NCBI RefSeq assembly: GCF_008124875.1
Contig: NZ_VNIA01000002.1
Location: forward strand, 186,001-250,000
Length of the DNA: 64,000 bases
From: Tenacibaculum adriaticum
Lineage (GTDB): Bacteria; Bacteroidota; Bacteroidia; Flavobacteriales; Flavobacteriaceae
Reading direction: 5' to 3'
The position numbers and the translations under genes were made by a program. Below are positions 16,918-26,260 of this stretch, in pieces (the first letter of the stretch is position 1; each line of letters begins with the position of its first letter). The notes below the pieces were generated by a model, which worked only from the letters and a program-made list of their open reading frames with translations, was not told where the DNA came from and made no database searches.

Positions 16918-18201
16918 TTAAAGTTCTTTTGCAGGTAACACTTTACCTGTACATTCACCAAAACCAATACGTATTTTTTCATTTTCACAATAGCCACGCA
17001 TAATTACAGTATCGTTATCGTTTATGAATTTACGTTCTGTTCCATCATTCAATTTTATTGGATTTTGTCCTCTCCAAGTTAATTCTAACATAGAGCCAAA
17101 ACTATCTTTGGTTGGTCCAGAAATAGTTCCACTTCCCATCATATCACCAGCTTCTACAGGACAGCCATTTACCGTATGATGTGCTAATTGCTGTGCCATC
17201 GTCCAATACATATATTTAAAGTTCGAATTACAAACAACGGTTTCTTTTTCATTCTCTGGTTGAATCGCCATTTGTAAATTTATATCAAAACTATGTTTTC
17301 CTTTTTGTTGTAAATAAGGCAATGGCTCAGGTTTTTGCTTCGGATTATCGACTCTAAAAGGCTCAAGAGCATCTAAAGTAACAATCCAAGGAGAAATAGT
17401 AGAAGCAAAATTTTTACCTAAAAAAGGCCCTAAAGGGACATATTCCCAAGCTTGTATATCGCGAGCGGACCAATCGTTAAATAAAACCAATCCAAAAATA
17501 TGTTCTTCAGTTTCCTCAATAGGAATTCTATCTCCTAAATCATTAGCATCCGTAGTTATAAAGGCCATTTCTAATTCAAAATCTAATAATTTTGAAGGAC
17601 CAAAACCAGGTGTGTTACTTCCTTCTGCAGGTTTAGTTTGACCAATTGGTCTACGTATTGGTGTTCCAGAAGGTACTATAGAAGAACTTCTTCCATGGTA
17701 ACCAATAGGAATATGCAACCAGTTTGGTAATAATGCATTTTTAGGATCTCTAAATAAGGAACCAACATTAGTTGCATGCTCTTTACTTGCGTAAAAATCG
17801 GTATAATCACCAACACTTACAGGTAAAAGCATTTCCACTTCATCCATTCTAAAAATAACTTTGTCTTTATGTTCTGGGTTGTCACGTAATTTACCATTGG
17901 TAACATCAAAAATATCTGCAATTCTATTGCGAACTAAACGCCATGTTTTACGTCCGTCAGCTATAAAGTCATTTAAAGTGTCTTGTAAGAAAATATCATC
18001 TGTCAACGGAATTCCTTCAAAATATCCTAATTGATGTAAAGCTCCTAAATCAATGGCAAAATCACCTATACGAGTACCGATAGTAATGATGTCATCGCGA
18101 GTTAAAAACACACCAAATGGAATATTTTGGATGGGAAAATCAGAATTATTTTCAACTTTCAACCAAGATTTTCTATTCGGATTATTAGCAGTTATTTTCA
18201 T
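16918..18201 (-). CDS. fahA: Fumarylacetoacetase
   Basis: A 427-residue enzyme that hydrolyses fumarylacetoacetate to fumarate and acetoacetate, the last step of tyrosine and phenylalanine breakdown. It has an N-terminal SH3-like domain, then the catalytic beta-roll domain: DFYASKEHATNVG holds the catalytic His, PIGYHGRSSSIVPSGT the substrate loop, and DFELEMAF and LFNDWSARDIQAWEYVPLGP the metal and active-site residues. Length matches the eukaryotic-type family. Single gene, start at the only N-terminal Met. Confidence 0.97.
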   Translation of the reverse strand: MKITANNPNRKSWLKVENNSDFPIQNIPFGVFLTRDDIITIGTRIGDFAIDLGALHQLGYFEGIPLTDDIFLQDTLNDFIADGRKTWRLVRNRIADIFDVTNGKLRDNPEHKDKVIFRMDEVEMLLPVSVGDYTDFYASKEHATNVGSLFRDPKNALLPNWLHIPIGYHGRSSSIVPSGTPIRRPIGQTKPAEGSNTPGFGPSKLLDFELEMAFITTDANDLGDRIPIEETEEHIFGLVLFNDWSARDIQAWEYVPLGPFLGKNFASTISPWIVTLDALEPFRVDNPKQKPEPLPYLQQKGKHSFDINLQMAIQPENEKETVVCNSNFKYMYWTMAQQLAHHTVNGCPVEAGDMMGSGTISGPTKDSFGSMLELTWRGQNPIKLNDGTERKFINDNDTVIMRGYCENEKIRIGFGECTGKVLPAKEL

Positions 18202-18394
18202 TTAGCTTTTTTGTTTAATTTTTATCAAACCTACATATTTTTTCTATTCACTACAAACTTGAAGCTTAAAAAAAGGAGATAAATTTAAAAATGATTGTTA
18301 ATTTAAAAATAAACACTATTTAAGAGGTTGAATGTGTGGATAAAAAAACAATAAAATAAATAGATCTTCATTAGTGCAATTGGCAGTTAAACAT

Positions 18395-18402
18395 TACTTT
18401 TG
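18395..18402 (+). promoter_or_regulatory. -7 box of typA
   Basis: TACTTTTG, a perfect TAnnTTTG match, ends 22 bp before the ATG at 18425. It lies inside a longer possible reading frame starting at 18374 and rules that start out. Confidence 0.55.
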
Positions 18403-18424
18403 CGCCAAAATTAATAAGGCAAGA

Positions 18425-20194
18425 ATGCAATCAATTAGAAACATCGCAATTATAGCGCACGTTGACCACGGTAAAACAACGTTGGTAGACAAAATTATTG
18501 ACCAGGCTAAAATACTAGACGATCGTAAAGAACGTACTGATTTATTATTAGATAACAACGATTTAGAACGTGAAAGAGGAATTACCATTCTTTCTAAAAA
18601 CGTATCTGTAAACTATAAAGGTGTCAAAATTAATGTTATTGACACTCCTGGTCACGCCGATTTTGGTGGAGAAGTAGAACGTGTACTTAAAATGGCAGAC
18701 GGTGTTTTGTTATTAGTTGATGCCTTTGAAGGTCCCATGCCACAAACACGTTTCGTTTTAGGAAAAGCAATCGAATTAGGATTAACTCCTATTGTAGTTG
18801 TTAATAAAGTAGATAAAGAAAACTGTACACCAGATTTAGTACACGAAAAAGTTTTCGATTTAATGTTTGCTTTAGAAGCTACAGAAGAGCAACTAGATTT
18901 TGTTACTATTTACGGTTCAGCTAAAAATGGTTGGATGAGTACCGATTGGCAAGAGCCTAAAGAAAATATTTTAGATTTATTAGATGCTGTTGTAGAGTCT
19001 ATTCCTGAAGCACCTTATAGAGAAGGATCTCCACAAATGCAAATTACATCGTTAGATTTTTCTGCATTTACAGGTCGTATAGCTATCGGACGTGTGTTTA
19101 GAGGAGATTTAGAAGAAAATAAAGATTACATGTTATGTAAAGCAGATGGAACGACTAAAAAAGTTCGTATCAAAGAATTACATGTTTTCGAAGGAATGGG
19201 TAAAGTTAAAGTTGAAAAAGTAAGAAGTGGAGATATTTGTGCAATTACAGGTATTGAAGGTTTTGATATTGGAGATACTATAGCAGATTTAGAAAATCCA
19301 GAAGCTTTACCAAGAATTGAAGTAGATCAACCTACGATGAGTATGTTATTTACGATTAACAATTCACCTTTCTTTGGTAAAGAAGGAAAATTTGTAACAT
19401 CTCGTCACTTACGTGATCGCTTGTTCAAAGAAATGGAGAAAAATTTAGCTTTACGTGTTGATGAAACGGATACTGAAGATAAATTTAATGTTTTTGGACG
19501 TGGAGTCTTACACTTATCGGTTTTAATTGAAACAATGCGTCGTGAAGGTTATGAATTACAAGTAGGGCGACCTCAAGTAATTTTTAAAGAAATTGATGGT
19601 AAGAAGCACGAACCAATGGAAACATTATCTATTGATGTTCCTGAAGATGTTGCATCTAAAGCCATTAACTTAGTGTCTTTACGTAAAGGAGATCTATTGG
19701 TAATGGAACCTAAAGGAGATTTACAACACTTAGAGTTTTCAATTCCATCTAGAGGACTAATTGGATTACGTAATAAAATTTTAACAGCTACTGCGGGTCA
19801 AGCAATTATAAACCACAGATTTAGTGAATACGGACCGTTTAAAGGTGAGTTTTCTGAAGAATTAAAAGGAGCTATTATTGCTTCTGAAGCAGGTAAAGCT
19901 ACTGCTTATGCTATTGACAGATTACAAGATAGAGGTAAATTTTTTATCGACCCTAACCAGGAAATTTACAAAGGTCAAGTAGTTGGAGAAAACAGTAAAT
20001 CTGATGATATGGCTGTAAACTTAATTAAAGGAAAAAAATTAACCAACGTTCGTTCTTCAGGAACTGATGATAGTGTTAAAATTGCTCCTAAAATTGATTT
20101 TTCTTTAGAGGAATGTATGGAATACATTAGAGCTGATGAGTATTTAGAAGTTACTCCAGAAAGTTTACGTATGCGTAAAATTAATTTTAGATAG
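18425..20194 (+). CDS. typA: Ribosome-associated GTPase TypA/BipA
   Basis: A 589-residue translational GTPase. G1 is IIAHVDHGKTTL, followed by ERERGITILSKN (switch I), IDTPGHADFGGEVERV (G3) and VVVNKVDKENC (G4). EF-G-like domains III and V and the BipA-specific C-terminal domain (KTTK-free, NLIKGKKLTNVRSSG) follow. It helps ribosome assembly and stress adaptation. An upstream Met at 18374 exists, but the promoter box at 18395-18402 and family alignment place the start at QSIRNIAIIAHVDHG. Confidence 0.97.
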   Translation: MQSIRNIAIIAHVDHGKTTLVDKIIDQAKILDDRKERTDLLLDNNDLERERGITILSKNVSVNYKGVKINVIDTPGHADFGGEVERVLKMADGVLLLVDAFEGPMPQTRFVLGKAIELGLTPIVVVNKVDKENCTPDLVHEKVFDLMFALEATEEQLDFVTIYGSAKNGWMSTDWQEPKENILDLLDAVVESIPEAPYREGSPQMQITSLDFSAFTGRIAIGRVFRGDLEENKDYMLCKADGTTKKVRIKELHVFEGMGKVKVEKVRSGDICAITGIEGFDIGDTIADLENPEALPRIEVDQPTMSMLFTINNSPFFGKEGKFVTSRHLRDRLFKEMEKNLALRVDETDTEDKFNVFGRGVLHLSVLIETMRREGYELQVGRPQVIFKEIDGKKHEPMETLSIDVPEDVASKAINLVSLRKGDLLVMEPKGDLQHLEFSIPSRGLIGLRNKILTATAGQAIINHRFSEYGPFKGEFSEELKGAIIASEAGKATAYAIDRLQDRGKFFIDPNQEIYKGQVVGENSKSDDMAVNLIKGKKLTNVRSSGTDDSVKIAPKIDFSLEECMEYIRADEYLEVTPESLRMRKINFR

Positions 20195-20215
20195 ACTTCA
20201 AAAACATAAATATAT

Positions 20216-20240
20216 AAAACCACCATTTTATGGTGGTTTT
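20216..20240 (+). terminator. Terminator of typA
   Basis: A 10-bp stem (AAAACCACCA with TGGTGGTTTT), 5-nt loop and T-rich tail, 22 bp after the typA stop. Confidence 0.85.
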
Positions 20241-20249
20241 TCTTTTTAA

Positions 20250-20257
20250 TATCTTTG
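20250..20257 (+). promoter_or_regulatory. -7 box almost touching the start codon
   Basis: TATCTTTG matches TAnnTTTG and ends only 4 bp before the ATG at 20262, so the transcript would start at or within a few bases of the start codon (leaderless or nearly so). Confidence 0.45.
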
Positions 20258-20261
20258 CAAA

Positions 20262-21416
20262 ATGAACACATTTAAAGAATTAATAGACACTTTAAAAGAA
20301 AGTGTTGCACAAAGTGAGTTTGTTAAACTTACATTAAGTAAACCTGTTCGTAAAAGTGATGAATTACCTAATGTGTATGTTCGTCAAATTCAGTTAAAAG
20401 AGGAGGAGTGTTTTCAATTCACCTATAGATATACTACGAATGATCAAGTAAAAAATTACACTTTAGAAGAAGCTATTATTGAGTTGGAAAGTTTGTTGTT
20501 AGAAAAATTTAGAGCAGCAAGTTTGTTTACATTAACTCATGATTTGTTGGTATTCGTATCAAAGAAAAAGAAAGTAAGCTATAAAAAATCGACTCCAAGT
20601 TTTAAAAATAAATTGCCAGAAACTCACGACAAGTTAAAAGAGAAAAGAGTTGAATTAAGCGAATATTTAAAACACCTTGGAATTACTGATTCAAATAATC
20701 AAATAATTCCTAAAATGGCGGATAAATACCGCCAAATAAACAAATACCTCGAAATTATCGAAGGTTTGTTAAGTTCGGTGAATACTTCTAAGCAACTTCA
20801 TATTGTAGATATGGGCTCAGGAAAAGGATATTTAACTTTTGCTCTGTATGATTATTTAGTTAATCGAAAAAAATACAATGTAACAGTTACCGGAATAGAG
20901 TTACGTCAAAGTTTAGTAGATTATTGTAATGGTGTAGCTGATAAATGTGGATTTCAAAAGCTGAGTTTTATAGCAAAACCAATTCAAGAATATGATAACG
21001 AAAGAATAGATATTTTAATTGCCCTTCATGCCTGCGATACGGCAACAGATGATGCTATTTATAAAGGATTAGTTGCAAAATCAGAATTAATTATTTGTGC
21101 ACCATGTTGTCATAAACAAGTGCGTCAGCAAGTAAAAGGAGTAGAGCAGGAGAGTCCGTTATTAAAATATGGTATTTTTAAAGAGCGTCAATTTGAAATG
21201 GTTACAGATACCATCAGAGCATTAATTCTTGAAAAAAACAACTACAATACGAAGGTTTTCGAATTCATTAGCAACGAGCATACTCGTAAAAACGTGATGT
21301 TAGTAGGTTCTAAATCAAAGAAAATAAAGGATGTTGATTCAATAAATGAAAAAATAACGGACTTAAAAAAAGAATTTCATATTGAAGAACATTATTTAGA
21401 AACTTTAATTAAATAA
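20262..21416 (+). CDS. SAM-dependent methyltransferase (Methyltransf_32-like)
   Basis: A 384-residue protein with a lysine-rich N-terminal extension (1-150) and a Rossmann methyltransferase domain. HIVDMGSGKGYLTFALYDYL (about 184-203) is the SAM motif I, TGIELRQSLVD motif II. IALHACDTATDDA and ICAPCCHKQVRQQ are the hallmarks of the METTL25/RRNAD1-type Methyltransf_32 family. The substrate is unknown; the basic N domain suggests RNA. Its stop shares one base with the next gene's ATG, so the Crp-like regulator is translationally coupled. Confidence 0.8.
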   Translation: MNTFKELIDTLKESVAQSEFVKLTLSKPVRKSDELPNVYVRQIQLKEEECFQFTYRYTTNDQVKNYTLEEAIIELESLLLEKFRAASLFTLTHDLLVFVSKKKKVSYKKSTPSFKNKLPETHDKLKEKRVELSEYLKHLGITDSNNQIIPKMADKYRQINKYLEIIEGLLSSVNTSKQLHIVDMGSGKGYLTFALYDYLVNRKKYNVTVTGIELRQSLVDYCNGVADKCGFQKLSFIAKPIQEYDNERIDILIALHACDTATDDAIYKGLVAKSELIICAPCCHKQVRQQVKGVEQESPLLKYGIFKERQFEMVTDTIRALILEKNNYNTKVFEFISNEHTRKNVMLVGSKSKKIKDVDSINEKITDLKKEFHIEEHYLETLIK

Positions 21417-21991
21417 TGAAACCTCTTTTCTTACCAATTTTTAAAACCATTAATCTTAGTTTAGAAGAAATTGAAATTTTAAAAGACAATTTTACAGAGG
21501 TTCATTTTAAAAAAGGAGATATTATACTGCATAGTAATGAAAGCGTATTGTATCAATATTATGTTATAAAAGGTTGTTTACGTACTTTTTATATTGATAA
21601 AAATGGAAAAGAGCATACAATTCAATTTGCTATTAATGATTGGTGGATTAGTGATTATATTGGGTATTTCTCTGAAACAAAATCAGTATTAAATATAGAA
21701 TGTATTGAAGATGCTGTTTTATTAAAGGTAGCCAAAACAACTATCGAAAACACTTACGATAAAATCCCTAAGCTAGAACGTTTTTTTAGAAAGAAAATGG
21801 AACGATCGTTTGTTAGTTTTCAAAAAAGAATATTGGCAAACTTATCACAAACAGCAAAGGAAAGGTATCAAAACTTTATTAAAACATACCCTAATATAGA
21901 ACAACATGTAAAAAACTACCATATAGCTTCATATTTAGGAATTACTACTGAAAGTTTAAGCAGAATACGAAAAGGAATAGCTCAAAAATAA
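21416..21991 (+). CDS. Crp/Fnr-type transcriptional regulator
   Basis: A 191-residue regulator. Residues about 25-115 form the cNMP-binding-like beta barrel (VHFKKGDIILHSNESV, YYVIKGCLRTFYIDKNGKEHTIQFA). A C-terminal helix-turn-helix follows (YHIASYLGITTESLSRIRKG). There are no Fnr Cys residues and the cAMP phosphate pocket is not conserved, as in most Bacteroidota members. It overlaps the methyltransferase stop by one base and precedes a DJ-1 family lipoprotein gene it may control. Confidence 0.88.
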   Translation: MKPLFLPIFKTINLSLEEIEILKDNFTEVHFKKGDIILHSNESVLYQYYVIKGCLRTFYIDKNGKEHTIQFAINDWWISDYIGYFSETKSVLNIECIEDAVLLKVAKTTIENTYDKIPKLERFFRKKMERSFVSFQKRILANLSQTAKERYQNFIKTYPNIEQHVKNYHIASYLGITTESLSRIRKGIAQK

Positions 21992-22061
21992 TTTATTACC
22001 ATACATCAATTTCTTTCTAAATGTATTCGTCTAATTTTGTTAAAAATTAAAAACATTTAAG

Positions 22062-22847
22062 ATGAAAAAATTAGCAGCTTCAATTTTAGTGCTCACATTA
22101 TTTGCTTCTTGTGGCAATAAAAAAGAAACAAAAAAAGAGGTTAAAATAACAGAAGTTAAATCAGAAGTAAAAAAAGTATTATTTGTATTAACAAGTCATG
22201 AAGATTTAGGTAATACAGGAAAAAAAACTGGTTTTTGGATAGAAGAATTTGCAACACCTTATTATTTTTTAAAAGATAAGGGAGTAGAAATAACATTAGC
22301 ATCCCCCAAAGGAGGGCAACCACCAATAGATCCTAAAAGTTCTGCCAAAGATTTTCAAACACCATCAACTCTGCGATTTAAAGAAGATAAAGAAACACAG
22401 GCTACTTTAGCAAATACAATAAAATTAGCTAATGTTAAGGAAGTAGATTATGATGCGGTATTTTACCCAGGAGGTCATGGACCGTTATGGGATTTAGCAG
22501 AGGATAAAAGCTCAATAGCTCTTATTGAATCTTTCTATAGAAACAACAAACCTGTAGCTGCGGTTTGTCATGCTCCAGGTGTTTTAAAGCATGTTAAAGA
22601 TTCAAATGGTAAATTTTTGGTTAATGGAAAAAAAGTAACGGGTTTTACAAATACTGAAGAAGCTGCTGTACAACTAACAGATGTTGTACCTTTTCTGGTA
22701 GAAGATATGTTAAAAACGAATGGAGGTATTTATTCTAAAGCGGAAGATTGGAATCCTTATGCTGTAGTAGACGGATTATTAATTACGGGGCAAAACCCAG
22801 CATCTTCAGAGCTAGTAGCAGAAAAATTGTTTTCAAAATTAAAATAA
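22062..22847 (+). CDS. DJ-1/PfpI family lipoprotein (Hsp31-like)
   Basis: A 261-residue protein with a lipoprotein signal (LVLTLFASCGNKK; lipobox Cys near residue 17) and then a Lys-rich linker. The class I amidotransferase-like domain has FYPGGHGPLWDL and the nucleophile elbow AAVCHAPGVL. Hsp31/YajL-type relatives are glyoxalases or deglycases and chaperones in the cytoplasm; here the lipobox puts it on the periplasmic or surface side, which is unusual. Encoded after the Crp-like regulator with a 70-bp gap. Confidence 0.87.
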   Translation: MKKLAASILVLTLFASCGNKKETKKEVKITEVKSEVKKVLFVLTSHEDLGNTGKKTGFWIEEFATPYYFLKDKGVEITLASPKGGQPPIDPKSSAKDFQTPSTLRFKEDKETQATLANTIKLANVKEVDYDAVFYPGGHGPLWDLAEDKSSIALIESFYRNNKPVAAVCHAPGVLKHVKDSNGKFLVNGKKVTGFTNTEEAAVQLTDVVPFLVEDMLKTNGGIYSKAEDWNPYAVVDGLLITGQNPASSELVAEKLFSKLK

Positions 22848-22858
22848 TGGTATTTTTA

Positions 22859-22891
22859 TTTGGATATTAAAAAAAATATCACATAAATTTG
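22859..22891 (+). promoter_or_regulatory. Promoter of the histidine operon
   Basis: A -33 TTTG (22859-22862) and a perfect -7 TAAATTTG (22884-22891), spaced by 21 bp, match the Bacteroidota consensus. Transcription would start near 22897, about 17 nt before the leader peptide. Confidence 0.6.
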
Positions 22892-22913
22892 TAGTGTTAA
22901 AAAAAACAACAAA

Positions 22914-22970
22914 ATGACATTCATTCAATTACATCATCATCATTCTCATATTTGCACTCAGGCGAAGTAA
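22914..22970 (+). CDS. hisL: Histidine operon leader peptide
   Basis: An 18-codon ORF, ATG to TAA, reading MTFIQLHHHHSHICTQAK. Five of six consecutive codons at 22932-22949 are CAT (His). It sits between a promoter and a terminator in front of the full his operon, which is the arrangement of a classical amino-acid attenuator. The ribosome should stall on the His codons when charged tRNA-His is scarce. No protein function is expected beyond regulation. Confidence 0.9.
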   Translation: MTFIQLHHHHSHICTQAK

Positions 22971-23037
22971 GAATGTTATGTAATTAATTCATCATAAAAT
23001 TTAAAATCCGTTTGAGTAAATCAAACGGATTTTTTTT
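22956..23037 (+). promoter_or_regulatory. Histidine attenuator: terminator and competing antiterminator
   Basis: The terminator stem is AAAATCCGTTTGA (23003-23015) with TCAAACGGATTTT (23021-23033), a 5-nt loop and a run of T to 23037. A competing helix can form between ACTCAGGCG (22956-22964, just after the His codons) and CGTTTGAGT (23009-23017): seven Watson-Crick pairs and two G-T wobbles, destroying the terminator. A ribosome that reaches the stop codon at 22970 covers the first strand and restores termination; a ribosome stalled on His codons leaves it free. Confidence 0.85.
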
Positions 23038-23092
23038 GTTCTTCATTGTAATAAAATTATTTCTCAAGGTTTACTCAACAATACAAACAAAA

Positions 23093-23950
23093 ATGAGTAA
23101 ACTAAAACTAGCAGTACAAAAATCAGGCAGACTTAATGAAGATTCTTTAAGTCTTTTAAAAGCCATCGGAATTTCTATCGATAATGGTAAAGATCAGCTA
23201 AAAGCTTCTGCTCGAAACTTTCCGTTAGAAGTATTCTTTCTTCGAAACGGAGATATTCCACAGTATTTAAGAGATGGAGTCGTTGATGTCGCTATTATTG
23301 GCGAGAACGTGTTGGTTGAAAAAGGAAACAGTATTTCTGTTGTAGAAAAATTAGGGTTTTCTAAATGTAGAGTTTCGATAGCGGTTCCGAAGGGTTCATC
23401 AGCAAAATGCTTACAAGATTTAGAAGGAAAAAGAATTGCAACTTCCTACCCAAATACTGTTGAGAAATTCTTAAAACAGGTAAATATTTCTGCAAATCTT
23501 CACATGATTAATGGTTCGGTTGAAATTGCACCAAACATAGGTTTAGCAGATGCTATTTGTGATATCGTTTCAAGTGGTAGTACCTTATTTAAAAATAATC
23601 TAAAAGAAATTGAAGTGCTCTTAAAATCGGAAGCGGTTTTAGTAAAATCTCCTAAAATTTCAAAAGAAAATCAAGCTATTTTAAATAAAGTTCAATTCCG
23701 ATTACAATCCGTTTTATCAGGAAGAGAAAACAAATACGTGTTGTTAAATGCTCCAAACACTAAAATTGATAATATTATTAAAATACTCCCAGGAATTAAA
23801 AGTCCTACGATTTTACCCTTAGCAGAATCAGGGTGGAGCTCTTTACATTCTGTAATTAATAAAAATGATTTTTGGGAAATTATAGATGAACTCAAATTAG
23901 CAGGAGCTGAAGGTATTTTAGTATGTCCAATCGAAAATATGATCCAATAA
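23093..23950 (+). CDS. hisG: ATP phosphoribosyltransferase, long form
   Basis: A 285-residue HisG(L), the first step of histidine synthesis (ATP plus PRPP to PR-ATP). It begins KLKLAVQKSGRLNEDSL and carries the PRPP loop DAICDIVSSGSTL. The C-terminal ACT-like regulatory domain ends LKLAGAEGILVCPIENM, so it should be feedback-inhibited by histidine. An earlier in-frame ATG at 23012 lies inside the attenuator terminator stem, so the start at 23093 is chosen. The stop overlaps the hisD ATG by one base. Confidence 0.97.
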   Translation: MSKLKLAVQKSGRLNEDSLSLLKAIGISIDNGKDQLKASARNFPLEVFFLRNGDIPQYLRDGVVDVAIIGENVLVEKGNSISVVEKLGFSKCRVSIAVPKGSSAKCLQDLEGKRIATSYPNTVEKFLKQVNISANLHMINGSVEIAPNIGLADAICDIVSSGSTLFKNNLKEIEVLLKSEAVLVKSPKISKENQAILNKVQFRLQSVLSGRENKYVLLNAPNTKIDNIIKILPGIKSPTILPLAESGWSSLHSVINKNDFWEIIDELKLAGAEGILVCPIENMIQ

Positions 23951-25239
23951 TGAAAACTTATAATTATCCACCGAAAGCGGAATGGGAATCACTTTGTAAA
24001 CGTGCACAAATTGATACTAATCGTTTAAATGAATCTGTAGCGATTATTCTTGACGATGTAAAAAGGAATAAAGACGAGGCTTTATATAAATATACTCAAT
24101 TGCTTGATAATGTTATTTTATCAAATATTCAGGTTTCTGAAGAAGAAATTAATGATGGAATAGCGTTAGTTTCAGAAGAACTAAAAAATTCGATTCAATT
24201 AGCCCAAAAAAACATTAATATTTTCCACGCTTCACAAAAGATAGAAGAAAAGGAGATTGAGACGACACAAGGAGTTAAATGTTGGCGAAAAAGTATTGCT
24301 ATTGAAAAAGTGGGTTTATATATTCCTGGAGGTTCTGCGCCTTTATTTTCAACAATTTTAATGTTGGGAGAACCTGCAAATATTGCAGGATGTAAAGAAA
24401 TTATCTTGTGTACACCTCCAAGCAAAGACGGAACTATAAATCCAGCTATTTTATATACTGCTAATTTGGTAGGTGTTACTAAAATTTATAAAGTAGGAGG
24501 AGCACAAGCTATTGCTGCTATGGGATACGGAACAGAAACAATTCCGCAAGTTTATAAAATATTTGGTCCTGGTAATCAATTTGTAACGAAGGCGAAAGAG
24601 TTAATTCAACAACAAGGAATAGCTATAGATATGCCTGCCGGCCCAAGTGAAGTGTTAGTAATTGCTGATAAAACGTGTAATCCAAGTTTTGTGGCTGCGG
24701 ATTTATTATCGCAAGCAGAACATGGAGCAGATAGCCAGGTAATTTTACTTTCTGATGATAAAAATATTGTTACAGAAGTTTTAGAAGAAGTAGATAAACA
24801 ACTTCAAGAATTACCAAGAAAGGAAATTGCTTCGAAAGCCTTAGAGAACAGTAGCGCAATTGTTTTAGATTCTATAGAAAAATGCATTGAATTTAGTAAT
24901 AAATATGCTCCAGAACACTTAATCATAGCTTCAGAAACTGCTGAAAATTATGTTTCTAGAATTATGAATGCAGGATCTGTTTTTCTTGGGAATTATAGTT
25001 GCGAAAGTGCAGGAGATTATGCTTCTGGAACCAATCACACGTTACCAACGTATGGATATGCAAAGAATTATAGTGGTGTTTCTTTAGATAGTTTTGTAAA
25101 GAAAGTAACTTTTCAAAAATTATCTAAAACGGGAATTATAAATATAGGGAATGCGATTGAAGTTATGGCGGAAGCAGAAGGTTTACAAGCTCACAAAAAT
25201 GCTGTAACTATCCGATTAAAAACCTTACAAAATGATTAA
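23950..25239 (+). CDS. hisD: Histidinol dehydrogenase
   Basis: A 429-residue Zn/NAD enzyme oxidising histidinol to histidine, the last two steps. Conserved stretches include KVGLYIPGGSAPLFSTILM, VGGAQAIAAMGYGTE, FGPGNQFVTKAK, IDMPAGPSEVLVIAD and the Zn ligands in LLSQAEHGADSQ. ATG at 23950 shares a base with the hisG stop; a start at 23923 would force a 28-bp overlap. Overlaps hisC by 8 bp. Confidence 0.97.
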   Translation: MKTYNYPPKAEWESLCKRAQIDTNRLNESVAIILDDVKRNKDEALYKYTQLLDNVILSNIQVSEEEINDGIALVSEELKNSIQLAQKNINIFHASQKIEEKEIETTQGVKCWRKSIAIEKVGLYIPGGSAPLFSTILMLGEPANIAGCKEIILCTPPSKDGTINPAILYTANLVGVTKIYKVGGAQAIAAMGYGTETIPQVYKIFGPGNQFVTKAKELIQQQGIAIDMPAGPSEVLVIADKTCNPSFVAADLLSQAEHGADSQVILLSDDKNIVTEVLEEVDKQLQELPRKEIASKALENSSAIVLDSIEKCIEFSNKYAPEHLIIASETAENYVSRIMNAGSVFLGNYSCESAGDYASGTNHTLPTYGYAKNYSGVSLDSFVKKVTFQKLSKTGIINIGNAIEVMAEAEGLQAHKNAVTIRLKTLQND

Positions 25240-26260
25240 TTTAAAAAATATTGTACGTAAAAATATTTGGCATTTAAAACCATATGCATCGGCAAGAGAT
25301 GAATTTAAAGGAAGTGCTGATGTTTTTTTAGATGCAAATGAAAATCCTTTTGGTAAGTTGAATCGATATCCAGATCCACAACAAAAACTCATTAAAGAAA
25401 AGCTTTCTGAATTGAAGAAGGTAAAAACCAATCAAATTTTTATTGGAAACGGAAGTGATGAAGTTATTGATTTGGCTTTTAGAATATTTTGTGAACCAGG
25501 AAAAGACAAAGCTTTAACCTTTTCACCAACTTATGGGATGTATGATGTTTCAGCAAATATTAATAACATAGAATTGATTAAACAACCTTTAATTAGAGAT
25601 TTCCAGATTGATATTGAGCGTTTAAAGCCATTTTTAAAAGATGAAAAACTGAAAATAATTTTTATTTGTTCTCCTAATAACCCGACAGGAAATAGTATAA
25701 ATACGACAGAAATAGAGTTTATCCTTCAAAATTTTAAGGGAATTGTAATTATAGATGAAGCTTATATTGATTTTAGCTCAAAAGAATCTTTCATCAAAAA
25801 GATAAATAAATATAATAACTTAATTGTAAGTCAAACTTTTAGTAAAGCTTGGGGATTAGCGGGAGTTAGAATAGGAATAGCTTACACAAATGTAGAAATT
25901 ATCAATCTATACAATCGAGTGAAACCTCCGTATAATGTGAGTATTTTAAATCAGCAAGCGGTATCAAAATTATTAGAAAATAAAAAAGAAGTTAAAAAGA
26001 ACATAGAAATAATTCTTAGAGAAAGAGATCGATTAAGAGAGCGACTTGCCACTGTAAAAGTTGTTAATAAAATTTACCCGTCTGATGCTAATTTTTTATT
26101 AGTTGAAGTTGATAATGCCAATGATGTATATAATTATCTGATTGATGAAAAAATCATTGTTAGAAATCGAAATATACAGGTTAAAAACTGCATTCGTATT
26201 ACGGTAGGTACTCTTCAAGAAAACGAAAAATTAATTAACGCGCTACAAAACACATTATGA
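25232..26260 (+). CDS. hisC: Histidinol-phosphate aminotransferase
   Basis: A 342-residue fold-I PLP aminotransferase making histidinol phosphate from imidazole acetol phosphate. The motifs are DANENPFG at the N terminus, SPNNPTGN (PLP ring stacking region), IDEAYIDF and the PLP lysine in [16 protein letters not shown]. Third gene of the operon, overlapping hisD by 8 and hisB by 4 bases (ATGA). Confidence 0.97.
   Translation: MINLKNIVRKNIWHLKPYASARDEFKGSADVFLDANENPFGKLNRYPDPQQKLIKEKLSELKKVKTNQIFIGNGSDEVIDLAFRIFCEPGKDKALTFSPTYGMYDVSANINNIELIKQPLIRDFQIDIERLKPFLKDEKLKIIFICSPNNPTGNSINTTEIEFILQNFKGIVIIDEAYIDFSSKESFIKKINKYNNLIVSQTFSKAWGLAGVRIGIAYTNVEIINLYNRVKPPYNVSILNQQAVSKLLENKKEVKKNIEIILRERDRLRERLATVKVVNKIYPSDANFLLVEVDNANDVYNYLIDEKIIVRNRNIQVKNCIRITVGTLQENEKLINALQNTL

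Noticed and set aside
18374-18424. A longer N terminus for TypA starting at 18374
   Set aside because: A -7 promoter box lies within it, and the family starts at the next Met.
22932-22949. Repeated CAT codons as a simple repeat
   Set aside because: They lie in an ORF with leader-peptide context and matching RNA structures, so they are regulatory.
23012-23092. A longer N terminus for HisG starting at 23012
   Set aside because: It would begin inside the attenuator terminator stem and adds residues not found in the family.
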